This document shows, piece by piece, positions 46,521 to 55,897 of a stretch of DNA of 64,000 nucleotides (its first letter is position 1; the number at the start of each line of letters is the position of its first letter). Below the pieces are notes generated by a model. The model was not told the DNA's origin, searched no databases, and saw nothing but the letters and a program-made list of their open reading frames with translations. The position numbers and the translations under genes were made by a program. The DNA lies in assembly GCF_001423765.1 (NCBI RefSeq), contig NZ_LMPG01000014.1:186001-250000 (forward strand). The letters are read 5' to 3'. This stretch comes from Sphingomonas sp. Leaf343 (GTDB lineage: Bacteria > Pseudomonadota > Alphaproteobacteria > Sphingomonadales > Sphingomonadaceae).

Positions 46521-49500
46521 ATGCCCGACCTGAAGACGATCCTGACGGCGAAGACGCCGCTGACCCTGTCCGGCGTACCGGACGGCTTTCGCCCATTCCT
46601 GCTCGCCGATCTTGCCCGCGCCGCGACGTCGCGCGTGGTGTTCATCGCCGCCGACGATCAGGCGATGCGCGCGATCGCCGCCACCGCGCCGTATTTCGCG
46701 CCCGATCTGGAGGTGGTGCAATTCCCGGCCTGGGACTGCCTGCCCTATGACCGGGCGTCGCCGACGCTCCGCATCATGGCCGAACGGATCGCCGCGCTGC
46801 ACCGGATGCAGGTCAAGCCGAAGACGCCGCAGCTGATCCTGACGACGGTCAACGCCGCCACGCAACGCGCGCTGACGCCGTTCCGCATCCGGCAACTGGT
46901 CGCGACACTCGCACCGGGTGAGCGGATCGGCCGCGACGACCTCGCCACCCTCCTGCAAGCCAATGGCTATGTCCGAACAGAAACCGTTCACGATCAAGGC
47001 GATTATGCCGTCCGTGGCGGGCTGGTCGACCTGTTTCCGAGTGGCGAGGAACAGGCGCTACGCCTCGACTTTTTCGGCGACGAGATCGAGAGCGTCCGCA
47101 CCTTCGACCCCGCCGACCAGCGGACGACGGGCCGTGTCGACGGCTTCACGCTGCTGCCCGCATCGGAGACGCTGCTCGACGAGGAGTCGATCAAGCGGTT
47201 CCGCACGCGGTATCGCGAGAAGTTCGGCGCGACCGCGACCGGCGACCCGCTGTATCAGGCGGTGTCGGAGGGGCGGCGTCTGGCCGGCATGGAGCATTGG
47301 CTGCCCCTGTTCGAAGACAAGCTGGCGACCATGTTCGAGCATCTGGACGGCGACGCGGTCGTCGTCCGCGACGGCGTTACCGGCTCCGCGGGCGAGAGCC
47401 GGTTCGAGGCGATCGCCGATTACTTCGAGAACCGCCGCCGCGCCGAGGCCGCCCAGCCCGGCAGCTACCGCCCGCTCGCCGCCAAGTCGCTCTATCTCGA
47501 CGCGGGCGAGTGGCGCGGTGCGCTCGACGCAGCGACGGCGCACGTCACGACGCAGTATCACGAGCCGGAATCGAAAATCGTGCTCGACTTCGAGGTCGAC
47601 GGCCCGCGCGACTTCGCGCCGGAGCGCGCCGCGCAGACCAACGTCTACGAGGCGGTGGTCGAGCATCTGGAGAAACTGCGCAAGGAGGGCCGCAAGCCGA
47701 TCCTCGCCAGCTATTCCAACGGTGCGCGAGAACGTCTCGGCAACCTGTTGAAAGATCATGGGTTGAAGGGCGGTAAGGCGGCCGAAACCTGGCAGGACGC
47801 GCTGGGCGTTGCCGACACCGGCAAGAGCTTCGGCGTCGCGCTGGTCGTGCTGCCCCTCGACCATGGCTTCACCGCGCCCGGCGTCGCCGTGCTGACCGAG
47901 CAGGACATGCTCGGCGACCGGCTGGTGCGACGCACCAAGCGCAAGAAGTCCGCCGACGCGTTCCTCGCCGAACTCGCGACGCTGTCGCCCGGCGATCTCG
48001 TCGTCCATGCCGATCACGGCATCGGCCGGTATAACGGCCTGACGTCGGTCCCGGTCGGAAAAAGCCCGCACGATTGCGTCGCGCTGGAATATGCCGGCGG
48101 CGACAAACTGTATGTTCCCGTCGAGAATCTCGAGGTCCTGACCCGCTACGGATCGGGCGAGGAGAATGCGAGCCTCGACCGGCTGGGTGGCGAGGCGTGG
48201 CAGCGGCGCAAGTCGAAGATGAAGGAGCGCATCCGCGAGATCGCGGGCGACCTGATCCGGACTGCGGCGGAACGCGCCCTGCACCACGGCGACGTCATGG
48301 AACCCGACGCCGCCGGCTATCCGAGCTTCGTCGACCGCTTCCCCTATTCCGAGACCGACGACCAGGATCGCGCGATCGACGACGTGCTGAACGATCTGGC
48401 CGCGGGCAAGCCGATGGACCGGCTGATCGTCGGCGACGTCGGCTTCGGCAAGACCGAGGTCGCGTTGCGTGCGGCGTTCGTCGCGGCGATGGCGGGCAAG
48501 CAGGTCGCGGTCGTCTGCCCGACGACGCTGCTCGCGCGCCAGCATTTCAACAACTTCAGCGCCCGGTTCGAGGGCTTTCCGATGAAGATGGGGCGCCTGT
48601 CGCGGCTCGTGACCGCAAGCGAGGCGAAGGCCACGCGCGAGGGGCTGGAGGCCGGTACGATCGACGTCGTGATCGGCACGCACGCGCTGCTGGCGAAGAA
48701 CATCGATTTCAAACGGCTCGGGCTGGTGATCGTCGACGAGGAACAAAGGTTCGGCGTCACGCACAAGGAGAAGCTGAAGGCGCTGCGGGCGGACGTTCAC
48801 ATGCTGACGCTGACCGCGACGCCGATCCCGCGCACGTTGCAGATGGCGATGTCCGGCCTGCGCGAATTGTCGGTGATCCAGACGCCGCCGGTCGATCGTC
48901 TGGCCGTTCGCACCTACGTCATGCCGTGGGACCCGGTCGTCCTGCGAGAGGCGTTGCTGCGCGAACATTATCGCGGCGGCCAGACATTTATCGTGACGCC
49001 GCGCCTTGCCGACCTGCCCGACCTCGAAGATTACATGAGGAAGGAAGTGCCCGAAGTGCGCTATGTCGTGGCACACGGGCAGATGAGCGCGACCGAGGTC
49101 GAGGAGCGGATGAGCGCCTTCTACGACAAGAAGTTCGAGGTGCTTGTGTCGACCACGATCATCGAAAGCGGCATCGACATCGCCTCCGCCAACACGCTGA
49201 TCGTCAACCGTGCCGACCGCTTCGGCCTCGCCCAGCTCTATCAGCTTCGCGGGCGCGTCGGCCGGGCCAAGACGCGCGCTTATGCCTATCTGGTCACCCC
49301 GCCGGAGCGGCAGATGACCGACGCCGCGGAGAAGCGGCTGAAGGTCCTGTCCGATCTCGACTCGCTCGGCGCAGGGTTCCAGCTCGCCAGTCACGATCTC
49401 GACATCCGCGGCGCCGGCAATCTGCTCGGTGACGAACAATCCGGACATATCAAGGAGGTTGGCTACGAACTCTACCAGTCCATGCTAGAAGAAGCGATTA

Positions 49501-49988
49501 TGGATGCGAAGGCCGGTGGGCTGCGCGATCGGCCGCGCGACTTCAGTCCGCAGATCACGGTCGACGCGCCGATCCTGATCCCGGAGGATTACGTGCCCGA
49601 TCTCGACCTGCGAATGGGTCTGTACCGTCGGCTGAACGAACTGGAGGCGGCGCGGGAGATCGAGGCGTTCGCGGCGGAGATGATCGACCGCTTCGGGCCG
49701 CTGCCGGACGCGACCGACAATCTGATCCGCGTCATCGAGATCAAGCTGAACGCGCGCAAGGCGTGCATCGCCAAGATGGACGTCGGCGCGAAGGGCGTAC
49801 TCGTCAGCTTCCATGACAACCGGCCGGGCAATGTCGACGGGCTGCTCGCCTATGTCGAGCGACTGAAGGATGTCGCGAAGCTGCGACCGGACGGCAAGCT
49901 GGTGCTCAACCGCGCCTGGCCGGATGCCAAGGCGCGGCTGCACGGTGCACTGCAATTGTCGAAGGGACTGGCAAAGGCCGCGGGGTGA
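46521..49988 (+). CDS. mfd: Transcription-repair coupling factor Mfd
   Basis: A 1155-residue DNA translocase that removes RNA polymerase stalled at lesions and recruits UvrA. Layout: UvrB-homology region (1-350, with FPAWDCLPYDRASP), the RNA-polymerase interaction domain (GDLVVHADHGIGRYNGL to KLYVPVENLEVL, about 500-560), the RecG-like translocase with Walker A GDVGFGKT (638-645) and DEEQRFGV, then the C-terminal inhibitory domain. GGGGGAGATACC precedes the ATG. Length is standard; no truncation. Confidence 0.98.
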   Translation: MPDLKTILTAKTPLTLSGVPDGFRPFLLADLARAATSRVVFIAADDQAMRAIAATAPYFAPDLEVVQFPAWDCLPYDRASPTLRIMAERIAALHRMQVKPKTPQLILTTVNAATQRALTPFRIRQLVATLAPGERIGRDDLATLLQANGYVRTETVHDQGDYAVRGGLVDLFPSGEEQALRLDFFGDEIESVRTFDPADQRTTGRVDGFTLLPASETLLDEESIKRFRTRYREKFGATATGDPLYQAVSEGRRLAGMEHWLPLFEDKLATMFEHLDGDAVVVRDGVTGSAGESRFEAIADYFENRRRAEAAQPGSYRPLAAKSLYLDAGEWRGALDAATAHVTTQYHEPESKIVLDFEVDGPRDFAPERAAQTNVYEAVVEHLEKLRKEGRKPILASYSNGARERLGNLLKDHGLKGGKAAETWQDALGVADTGKSFGVALVVLPLDHGFTAPGVAVLTEQDMLGDRLVRRTKRKKSADAFLAELATLSPGDLVVHADHGIGRYNGLTSVPVGKSPHDCVALEYAGGDKLYVPVENLEVLTRYGSGEENASLDRLGGEAWQRRKSKMKERIREIAGDLIRTAAERALHHGDVMEPDAAGYPSFVDRFPYSETDDQDRAIDDVLNDLAAGKPMDRLIVGDVGFGKTEVALRAAFVAAMAGKQVAVVCPTTLLARQHFNNFSARFEGFPMKMGRLSRLVTASEAKATREGLEAGTIDVVIGTHALLAKNIDFKRLGLVIVDEEQRFGVTHKEKLKALRADVHMLTLTATPIPRTLQMAMSGLRELSVIQTPPVDRLAVRTYVMPWDPVVLREALLREHYRGGQTFIVTPRLADLPDLEDYMRKEVPEVRYVVAHGQMSATEVEERMSAFYDKKFEVLVSTTIIESGIDIASANTLIVNRADRFGLAQLYQLRGRVGRAKTRAYAYLVTPPERQMTDAAEKRLKVLSDLDSLGAGFQLASHDLDIRGAGNLLGDEQSGHIKEVGYELYQSMLEEAIMDAKAGGLRDRPRDFSPQITVDAPILIPEDYVPDLDLRMGLYRRLNELEAAREIEAFAAEMIDRFGPLPDATDNLIRVIEIKLNARKACIAKMDVGAKGVLVSFHDNRPGNVDGLLAYVERLKDVAKLRPDGKLVLNRAWPDAKARLHGALQLSKGLAKAAG

Positions 49989-50015
49989 TACGCGGCGTCA
50001 GAAGCAGCGGCGCGG

Positions 50016-50435
50016 TCAGCTACTATGATCGCTCAGGATCAGCCACTTGCCGCCGCGCCTTTCGAACACCAGCGTCGTCATGCCGGTCTCGACCTTGTCG
50101 CCCGTCAGGGTCCAGCGCGCGATGAACAGGCGGTGGGTCGGGTCGAGCGCACGCTCCACCAGCGGCTTGAAGCTGAGCTTGCCGCGCAGCGTGCCGGTCG
50201 CGCCGTAATTCTTGCGGTACATCGCCGCGATCTCGGCCCGGCCGCGCGCCAGTCCGTCGCCGGTCCCGGTGACGAACACCGCATCGTCGGCGTAAACGGC
50301 GAGGAAACGGTCGAGATCGTTGGCGTTCCAGCCCGCCGCGCTCTCCGCCATCGCCTTGGCGACGCCGGTATCCGCCGGCGCCGCCGCCACGATCGCGACC
50401 GGAGCCGCCGCCGTCATCAGAATCGACGCGATCAT
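50016..50435 (-). CDS. SnoaL/NTF2-like protein with signal peptide
   Basis: A 139-residue small protein. The N-terminus MIASILMTAAAPVAIVAAAP is a probable signal peptide, and the remainder is an NTF2-type cone: WNANDLDRFLAVYADDAVFV, GRAEIAAMYRKNYG, TTLVFERRGGKWLILSDHSS. GGAGG lies before the ATG. Such proteins range from isomerases to calcium-binding or unknown roles. Its ATG overlaps the TGA of the upstream EAL gene (ATGA), so both come from one message. Confidence 0.85.
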   Translation of the reverse strand: MIASILMTAAAPVAIVAAAPADTGVAKAMAESAAGWNANDLDRFLAVYADDAVFVTGTGDGLARGRAEIAAMYRKNYGATGTLRGKLSFKPLVERALDPTHRLFIARWTLTGDKVETGMTTLVFERRGGKWLILSDHSS

Positions 50436-51898
50436 TGTCCCTCCACCATCCGCACCAGCGCGGCCTCGTCTAGCGGACCGGCCCGCAGGAAGCCCTGATA
50501 CCAGCCGCATCCCTCCGCCGCCAGCAAGGCGAGCTGCTGCGGCGTCTCGACGCCCTCGGCGATCACCGCGAGGCCGAGCGCGCGTGCGATCTCGATCACC
50601 CCGCGCACCACCACGCGGTCGCGCGGATTGCCGGTGATGTCCCGCGCCAACGCCTTGTCGATCTTCAGGTAATCGAGCGGCAGCGCCTTCAGATAGGCGA
50701 GACTGGAATAGCCCGTCCCGAAATCGTCGATCGCCACCCGGCATCCCGCGCCGCGCAGTTCGGCAAGCAGCGCGGCGGCGGCATCGAGTTCGCGGATCAT
50801 CCCGGTTTCCGTCACCTCGACGGTCAGTCGCCCGCGCGGAAATCCGCTCGCGTCGACCCGGTCGAGGAACAGCCGCGCGAACCCTGCCCGGGTCACATCC
50901 GCCGCCGTCAGGTTGACCGACAGCCGCAGTGCACCCAGCGAACGTGGCCATGCCGCCGCCCGACGCAACGCGAGTTCCTGGATATGATCGGACAGCGCGA
51001 TCCCCAGATCGGCGCGATCGGCGGCGGCGAACAACTCCTCCGCACCCAGCGACCCGAGCCGCGGATGCGACCAGCGCGCCAGCGCCTCGACCCCGACGAT
51101 ATGCCCCGTCGCGATCTCGACCTGCGGCTGGAAGACGACCGCGATCTCCCCCGCCGACACGGCATGATGCAGATCGATCGCCAGTTCGTCGGGCGGTGCC
51201 GCGCCCTCGCGGGCCGCGACCCGCATCGTCGCGCCGTCACTGGCCTGCGCCCGGTCGAGCGCGTCGAGCGCGCGGCGGACGAGGGTGGCGGCATCGTCCC
51301 CCGGCTGCGGCTGCGCCAGTCCCAGTCGTGCGCCCGCCATCACGGGCACGTCACCGATCGCATAGGGTTTCGCCAGATCCTGCGCGATCGTCGCGGCGAT
51401 CCGGGCCGCCCGGCCATCGTCGACCGCGACCAGAAAGCGCGCGGCGGGCAAGGCCGTGGCCGGCGATCCGGCCGCCGCGCCGATCCGCCCGGCCGCCTGG
51501 ACCAGTGCGGCGTCGCCGGCGTCGCGACCGTGCGCGGCGTTGAGCAGGTCCAGCCGCGACAACGCCACCGCGATCACCGCCATGCCGGATGGATCGGGCA
51601 TCGACGGCAGCAGGTCGACCGATTCGCCTCCCTCTCCCGCGCCTGCGCGCCGGTCGTGGAGACGCGCGGCGGCGGCGAAGCGACGGGCGTCCGCTATCGC
51701 ACCGTCACCCGCCGGGTCAGCGAGAAAATGGCTCGCTCCGGCAGCGGCATAGCATTGCGGATCGTCATCGCCCGCGAGCAGGACGAGCAACGGTCCACCG
51801 TCCGCCGTCCGGGCGGCGATCTCCGCCAGCGCCTCCGGGCTACGGCCACGCGCATCCACCAGGGGTGCCAGTTGCCCCTCCTCTTCGCCCCCGTTCAT
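50432..51898 (-). CDS. EAL-domain phosphodiesterase with degenerate N-terminal half
   Basis: A 488-residue cytosolic signalling protein. The first 80 residues loosely resemble a receiver-type fold without its phospho-acceptor; about 90-230 is a GGDEF-like domain with the active loop lost (AARFLVAVDDG). The EAL domain (about 240-488) is complete: VEALARW, VEVTETGMI, IDDFGTGYSSLAYLKALPLDY, KIDKALARDI and IAEGVETPQQ. It should hydrolyse c-di-GMP. The ribosome site (AAGG next to the ATG) is unusually close. Its stop overlaps the NTF2-like gene. Confidence 0.92.
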   Translation of the reverse strand: MNGGEEEGQLAPLVDARGRSPEALAEIAARTADGGPLLVLLAGDDDPQCYAAAGASHFLADPAGDGAIADARRFAAAARLHDRRAGAGEGGESVDLLPSMPDPSGMAVIAVALSRLDLLNAAHGRDAGDAALVQAAGRIGAAAGSPATALPAARFLVAVDDGRAARIAATIAQDLAKPYAIGDVPVMAGARLGLAQPQPGDDAATLVRRALDALDRAQASDGATMRVAAREGAAPPDELAIDLHHAVSAGEIAVVFQPQVEIATGHIVGVEALARWSHPRLGSLGAEELFAAADRADLGIALSDHIQELALRRAAAWPRSLGALRLSVNLTAADVTRAGFARLFLDRVDASGFPRGRLTVEVTETGMIRELDAAAALLAELRGAGCRVAIDDFGTGYSSLAYLKALPLDYLKIDKALARDITGNPRDRVVVRGVIEIARALGLAVIAEGVETPQQLALLAAEGCGWYQGFLRAGPLDEAALVRMVEGQ

Positions 51899-52022
51899 CC
51901 TTCGACTCTAGGGCAAATCCGCGTTCCGTGAAACGCGCGCGTTTCGCCGATCGCCGATTGGTTGCGTCCAATCCTGAAAAAGTCGGGCTTGCCGCCGCCC
52001 CTCGCGCATCCTAGCTCCCGTC

Positions 52023-53030
52023 ATGATGGCCTGCGCGACGAACAGCCCGATGATCGACCCCTTCGGGCGAACGATCCGCTATCTGCGCATTTCCGTCACC
52101 GATCGCTGCGACCTGCGCTGCCGATATTGCATGTCGGAAAAGATGACTTTCCTGCCCCGCTCTGCCTTGCTGAGCTTGGAGGAGATCGCGATCATCGCCG
52201 AACGGTTCGTCGCGCGCGGCGTCACCAAGATCCGGCTGTCGGGCGGCGAGCCGCTGGTGCGGCGCGACGTCGGCGAACTGGTGCGTCGGCTCGGCCGGAT
52301 GGTCGGCTCCGGCCTGGACGAACTGACGATGACCACCAACGGCACGCGGCTGGCCGAACATGCGGCGGCGATGGTCGATGCCGGCATCCGGCGCGTCAAC
52401 GTCAGCCTCGACACGATCGACCCCGACACGTTCCGCTACATCACGCGACACGGCGACGTGGCGCAGGTGATCGCCGGCATCCGGGCCGCCCGAGATGCAG
52501 GATTACGCATCAAGATCAACGCGGTGGCCCTCAAAGGTCTGAACGAGCATCAGCTTGCGCCGATGCTGCGCTGGTGCATCGACGAAGGGCTGGACCTGTC
52601 GCTGATCGAAACGATGCCGCTCGGCGCGATCGACGAGGACAGGACCGACCGGTTCCTGCCGCTGACCGCGGTCTTCGACTCGCTCTCCGTCGATTTCCCG
52701 CTGGTGCGCGACACCCACCGGACGGGGGGGCCAGCGCGGTATTGGCGGGTCGAGGGCACCGACACGCGCCTCGGATTGATCTCCCCGCTGACCGCGAACT
52801 TCTGCGATGGCTGCAACCGCGTTCGTCTGACGACCGAGGGCAAGCTGTACCTCTGTCTCGGCCATGACGATCAGGTCGATCTGAAGGCGGCGCTCCGCGA
52901 TGGGGGGCTGTCGGCACTGGACGACGCGATCGACCTCGGCCTCGGGCGGAAGCCGGCGCGGCACGATTTCCGGATCGAGGCCGGAGCCGCGCCCGCCGTA
53001 GCACGGCACATGAGCGTCACCGGCGGATGA
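52023..53030 (+). CDS. moaA: GTP 3',8-cyclase MoaA (molybdenum cofactor)
   Basis: A 335-residue radical-SAM enzyme that converts GTP to 3',8-cyclo-GTP, first step of molybdopterin synthesis. Two iron-sulphur clusters: C29-x3-C33-x2-C36 in the N-terminal half, and C261, C264 and C278 in the C-terminal half. The chain ends in Gly-Gly, which is needed for activity. Starts at 52023, 52026 or 52050 are all possible; the last gives the usual MIDPFGRTIRYLR opening. The stop overlaps the nadK ATG (ATGA). No other moa genes are near. Confidence 0.97.
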   Translation: MMACATNSPMIDPFGRTIRYLRISVTDRCDLRCRYCMSEKMTFLPRSALLSLEEIAIIAERFVARGVTKIRLSGGEPLVRRDVGELVRRLGRMVGSGLDELTMTTNGTRLAEHAAAMVDAGIRRVNVSLDTIDPDTFRYITRHGDVAQVIAGIRAARDAGLRIKINAVALKGLNEHQLAPMLRWCIDEGLDLSLIETMPLGAIDEDRTDRFLPLTAVFDSLSVDFPLVRDTHRTGGPARYWRVEGTDTRLGLISPLTANFCDGCNRVRLTTEGKLYLCLGHDDQVDLKAALRDGGLSALDDAIDLGLGRKPARHDFRIEAGAAPAVARHMSVTGG

Positions 53031-53806
53031 GCCAGCCGCCGCGGCGGGCGCTGGTCGCCTCCCCCACCGCTCCGGCGCAGGTCGCGGCGGCGGAACTCGC
53101 CGATGCGCAGGACTGGGTCGATATCGAAGAGGCGGATCTGATCGTCGCGCTGGGCGGCGACGGCTTCATGCTCCAGACGCTGCACAGGATGCTGGAGCGT
53201 CGCAAGGCGCCGGTGCCTGTCTTCGGCATGAATCTCGGCACGGTCGGCTTCCTGATGAACGAGTGGCGACGGCATGGCCTCGAGGGACGGCTGGAGCAGG
53301 CCCGTCCGTTCAAGGTGACGCCGCTGCAATGCACCGTCACCGGCGCGGACGGGCGCATCCACACGATGCCCGCGATCAACGAAGTGTCGCTGCTGCGTGA
53401 AACGCGCCAGACCGCGAAGCTGGAGGTGATGGTCAACGACCGCATCGTCCTGCCCGAACTGGCATGCGACGGCATCCTCGTCGCGACGCCCGCGGGGTCG
53501 ACAGCCTATAATTTCTCGGCGCAGGGCCCGATCCTGCCGCTGGGCTCCAACCTGCTCGCGTTGACGCCGATCAGCCCGTTCCGCCCCCGGCGCTGGCGCG
53601 GTGCGATCCTGCCGGACAAGGCGCGGATCGCGATCCGGGTGCTGGACGCCGGCAAACGCCCCGTCTCCGCCGTGGCCGACCAGCGCGAGGTCCGCGACGT
53701 GGCGGAGGTGACGATCTGCGTCGACCGTGCCCGCGAACTGACGCTGATGTTCGATCCGGAACACGCGTTGGACGACCGCATCACGATGGAGCAGTTCATC
53801 GCCTGA
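53027..53806 (+). CDS. nadK: NAD kinase
   Basis: A 259-residue ATP-NAD kinase forming NADP. The GGDG motif is at 43-46 (VALGGDGFML), followed by NLGTVGFLMNE and the second site TPAGSTAYNFSAQGPI. The N-terminus is short, as in the small bacterial NadK. It begins within the moaA stop codon, so the pair is cotranscribed. Confidence 0.96.
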   Translation: MSQPPRRALVASPTAPAQVAAAELADAQDWVDIEEADLIVALGGDGFMLQTLHRMLERRKAPVPVFGMNLGTVGFLMNEWRRHGLEGRLEQARPFKVTPLQCTVTGADGRIHTMPAINEVSLLRETRQTAKLEVMVNDRIVLPELACDGILVATPAGSTAYNFSAQGPILPLGSNLLALTPISPFRPRRWRGAILPDKARIAIRVLDAGKRPVSAVADQREVRDVAEVTICVDRARELTLMFDPEHALDDRITMEQFIA

Positions 53807-53860
53807 CGACATCCGTTTGCGGGTCGCGGACGGATTGTCGCAATATGGTCACGCAAGGGG

Positions 53861-53888
53861 TTGCGCCGCCGTTTCGACCGGTTATAGG
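53861..53888 (+). promoter_or_regulatory. Probable tRNA-Asn promoter
   Basis: TTGCGC (53861-53866), 16-base spacer, TATAGG (53883-53888), 15 bases before the tRNA 5' end. AAGGGGTTGCGC is shared with the tRNA-Lys promoter at 18161. Confidence 0.6.
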
Positions 53889-53903
53889 ACCGCGGCACGG
53901 CAT

Positions 53904-53978
53904 TCCCTGATAGCTCAGCGGTAGAGCTCTCGACTGTTAATCGAGCGGCCGTAGGTTCGAATCCTACTCAGGGAGCCA
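53904..53978 (+). tRNA. tRNA-Asn (anticodon GTT)
   Basis: A 75-nt cloverleaf with acceptor TCCCTGA/TCAGGGA, discriminator G and encoded CCA. The D arm has TAGCTCAGCGGTAGAGC. The anticodon stem CTCGA/TCGAG holds loop CTGTTAA, anticodon GTT for asparagine. The T arm has GGTTCGAATCC. It lies about 100 bases past nadK with its own promoter. Confidence 0.98.
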
Positions 53979-54131
53979 GTTTTCCGGATGCCGCGCGCGT
54001 TCGGATTTCGGCTCGTGAAATGCCTCGATCGTCACGGTCTTCCCGTCGACAGATCGCGAACCGGTTTATCATCATATTCGTAAATATGGGCGCACAGCCT
54101 GTGTCACGGCGGCAGGCCCTGTCTGGTTCGA

Positions 54132-54611
54132 TCAGGGGCGGTCGATATCAGCCTTGGCCGTAGCTGGCTTCGCGTTGGCGATCACCGTGGCCGCCGCGAA
54201 GACGAGGGCATCTTCCGCAAAGCCGGTCGCGGTCTGCCCCCAGCGTCGCATCGCTCGCTTCCGCAGCGCGAGGCCGCCATAGGACGACGCAACGGCAGCC
54301 GCGACGCCCAGTGCCGCCCCAGCCCATTGCCGTCTTGGCGGGGCCAGCGTCGCTCCTGCGAAACCACTCGTGATCGTCCGGGCGAGCAGTCCGAGAAACA
54401 CCGTACGGTCGGGCGCGCTCTTCATCTTGTCGCCCGCCATCTCTGCCGCGGCCATCACGACACCACCGGTCGCCGGCAAGGCCCGTGCCATGAGGCGTGC
54501 CGGGGCATTGTCGTGCGGCAAATTACCGAGCCTTGCGGCCCCGGCCAGCGCCGACAGCGGCGTCATCGCGCGCTGGCCGGCGACCAGCCCCATCAGGATC
54601 GAGCGTAGCAT
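54132..54611 (-). CDS. DUF4126-family membrane protein
   Basis: A 159-residue inner-membrane protein. The opening MLRSILMGLVAGQRAMTPLSAL is the DUF4126 mark; there are four or so helices (GGVVMAAAEMAGDKM; GAALGVAAAVASSYGGLAL; DALVFAAATVIANA). AAGGA lies before the ATG. Function is unknown. It lies downstream of GH43 on the same strand, 60 bases on, but is not obviously part of the sugar locus. Confidence 0.82.
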   Translation of the reverse strand: MLRSILMGLVAGQRAMTPLSALAGAARLGNLPHDNAPARLMARALPATGGVVMAAAEMAGDKMKSAPDRTVFLGLLARTITSGFAGATLAPPRRQWAGAALGVAAAVASSYGGLALRKRAMRRWGQTATGFAEDALVFAAATVIANAKPATAKADIDRP

Positions 54612-54671
54612 GATGTTCCTTCCGTATCCGTCCGACGAACGGATGACGGTCGGAAGCGATCCTGCGACGGC

Positions 54672-55808
54672 CTACCGCGCGCTGCCCGTTCCGGCGAAAT
54701 ACGCCTCCAGTCGTGCGGCTTCCGCGACGGTGATCGGCATCACCGCACCATGTTTGGGCGACGCGAAGTTGGTCGCCCTCATCCGCGATCCGGGATCGTT
54801 GAAGCGGCCGATATCGGTGAACGTCCGGAAATCCTTCGTCTCGGCGAACCCCATATTGTTGGGCTTGGCCCCGAACACGTCGTACATCAGCACATAGGTA
54901 TCGGTACCGTGACGACGCCACAGCGTCGGGGCCTCCGCCGCGACTTTCTCCGGATCGACCTTTTGCGGGTCGTAGGCATAAGGGCCGGTCAGCCTGTCCG
55001 ACACCGCCTGACGGATGTTGCCGGGCTTTTCATGCGCGACGTAGAACATGTGATACCGGTCGCCGACCTTCGTAATGTCGGCGTCGATCACATTCACGTC
55101 GGGCCGGGGATAATCGAGGATCTTCTCCGGCACCGTCGTCAACGTCGTGAACGCCGGATCGGCATAGGAATAGACCATGAAGTTCGGGCCGTTGCCGTAG
55201 CGCGTCGTGAAATACACCATCATCCGCCGTTTCGCCGGATCCCAGATCGTCTCCGGCGCCCAGGCATTGCCCGCATTCGCAAAGGCGGGAAACAGGCGCG
55301 ACACGTCGACCTTTGCCAGCGTCCAGTGGATCAGGTCGCGGCTCTTCATGAACAGCAGGTTGCGGTTGTTGCCCCAGCCGAAATCCTTGTCCGGCCGCTC
55401 CCATTCCGTCGTGCGCAGCCCCTCGCGCCGGGCGAAGATGTGGAGATCGGTCATCGACATGTAGAAGGAGTCGTCCGGCCCGCGCATGATGTGCGGATCG
55501 CGCACGCCCTTCTGGTCGGCGATGTCGCGTCCGGACAGCACCGGGCGGCCATTATTGACATCGGTGAAGCTGTACCCGTCGCGCGAGACGGCGAAATAGA
55601 GCGAGTGCGTCTCGTCCTTGAAATAGGTCATCAGATAGGCCGTTTGCGGCAACCTGGCCGCGCGGGGCGCCGGATATCGACCGAGGTCCCTGACGACCTT
55701 CAACTGGCGATCCGTCGCGGCCGCGGTGACCGAGACCTTGGGGCTGGTCGCCCACGCGCCTGCGCAGCAGGCCAGCGCCGCCGCACCCGAAATCCAAAAT
55801 GCCTTCAT
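54672..55808 (-). CDS. Glycoside hydrolase family 43 protein, exported
   Basis: A 378-residue protein with signal peptide (MKAFWISGAAALACCAGAWA) and a five-bladed-propeller GH43 domain. The acidic triad looks complete: Asp104 in VRDPHI (base), Glu186 in NAWAPETIWDP (acid) and Asp242/244 in IDADITKV (modulator). GH43 enzymes cut alpha-L-arabinofuranosyl or beta-xylosyl bonds in hemicellulose and pectin side chains; the exact substrate is not readable. The start is set by the signal peptide and by AGGGA before the ATG. A likely promoter lies at 55843-55871. Confidence 0.86.
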   Translation of the reverse strand: MKAFWISGAAALACCAGAWATSPKVSVTAAATDRQLKVVRDLGRYPAPRAARLPQTAYLMTYFKDETHSLYFAVSRDGYSFTDVNNGRPVLSGRDIADQKGVRDPHIMRGPDDSFYMSMTDLHIFARREGLRTTEWERPDKDFGWGNNRNLLFMKSRDLIHWTLAKVDVSRLFPAFANAGNAWAPETIWDPAKRRMMVYFTTRYGNGPNFMVYSYADPAFTTLTTVPEKILDYPRPDVNVIDADITKVGDRYHMFYVAHEKPGNIRQAVSDRLTGPYAYDPQKVDPEKVAAEAPTLWRRHGTDTYVLMYDVFGAKPNNMGFAETKDFRTFTDIGRFNDPGSRMRATNFASPKHGAVMPITVAEAARLEAYFAGTGSAR

Positions 55809-55842
55809 CCCGTCCCTCATGGCTGTAGCCGCCGATCGACGA

Positions 55843-55871
55843 CTTAGACCATGAGGGCAGCGGCAGGTCAA
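55843..55871 (-). promoter_or_regulatory. Probable GH43 promoter
   Basis: On the minus strand TTGACC (55871-55866), 17-base spacer, TCTAAG (55848-55843). The GH43 ATG is 35 bases downstream. The -35 matches 5 of 6 and the -10 matches 4 of 6 consensus bases, so GH43 can be expressed separately from the aldo/keto reductase before it. Confidence 0.5.
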
Positions 55872-55897
55872 TTACTCCTACTAGATGCCCGTCGGGA

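Noticed and set aside
47058..49448. 796-codon open frame antisense to mfd
   Set aside because: Composition follows third-position GC of mfd; no recognisable protein, and mfd is certain.
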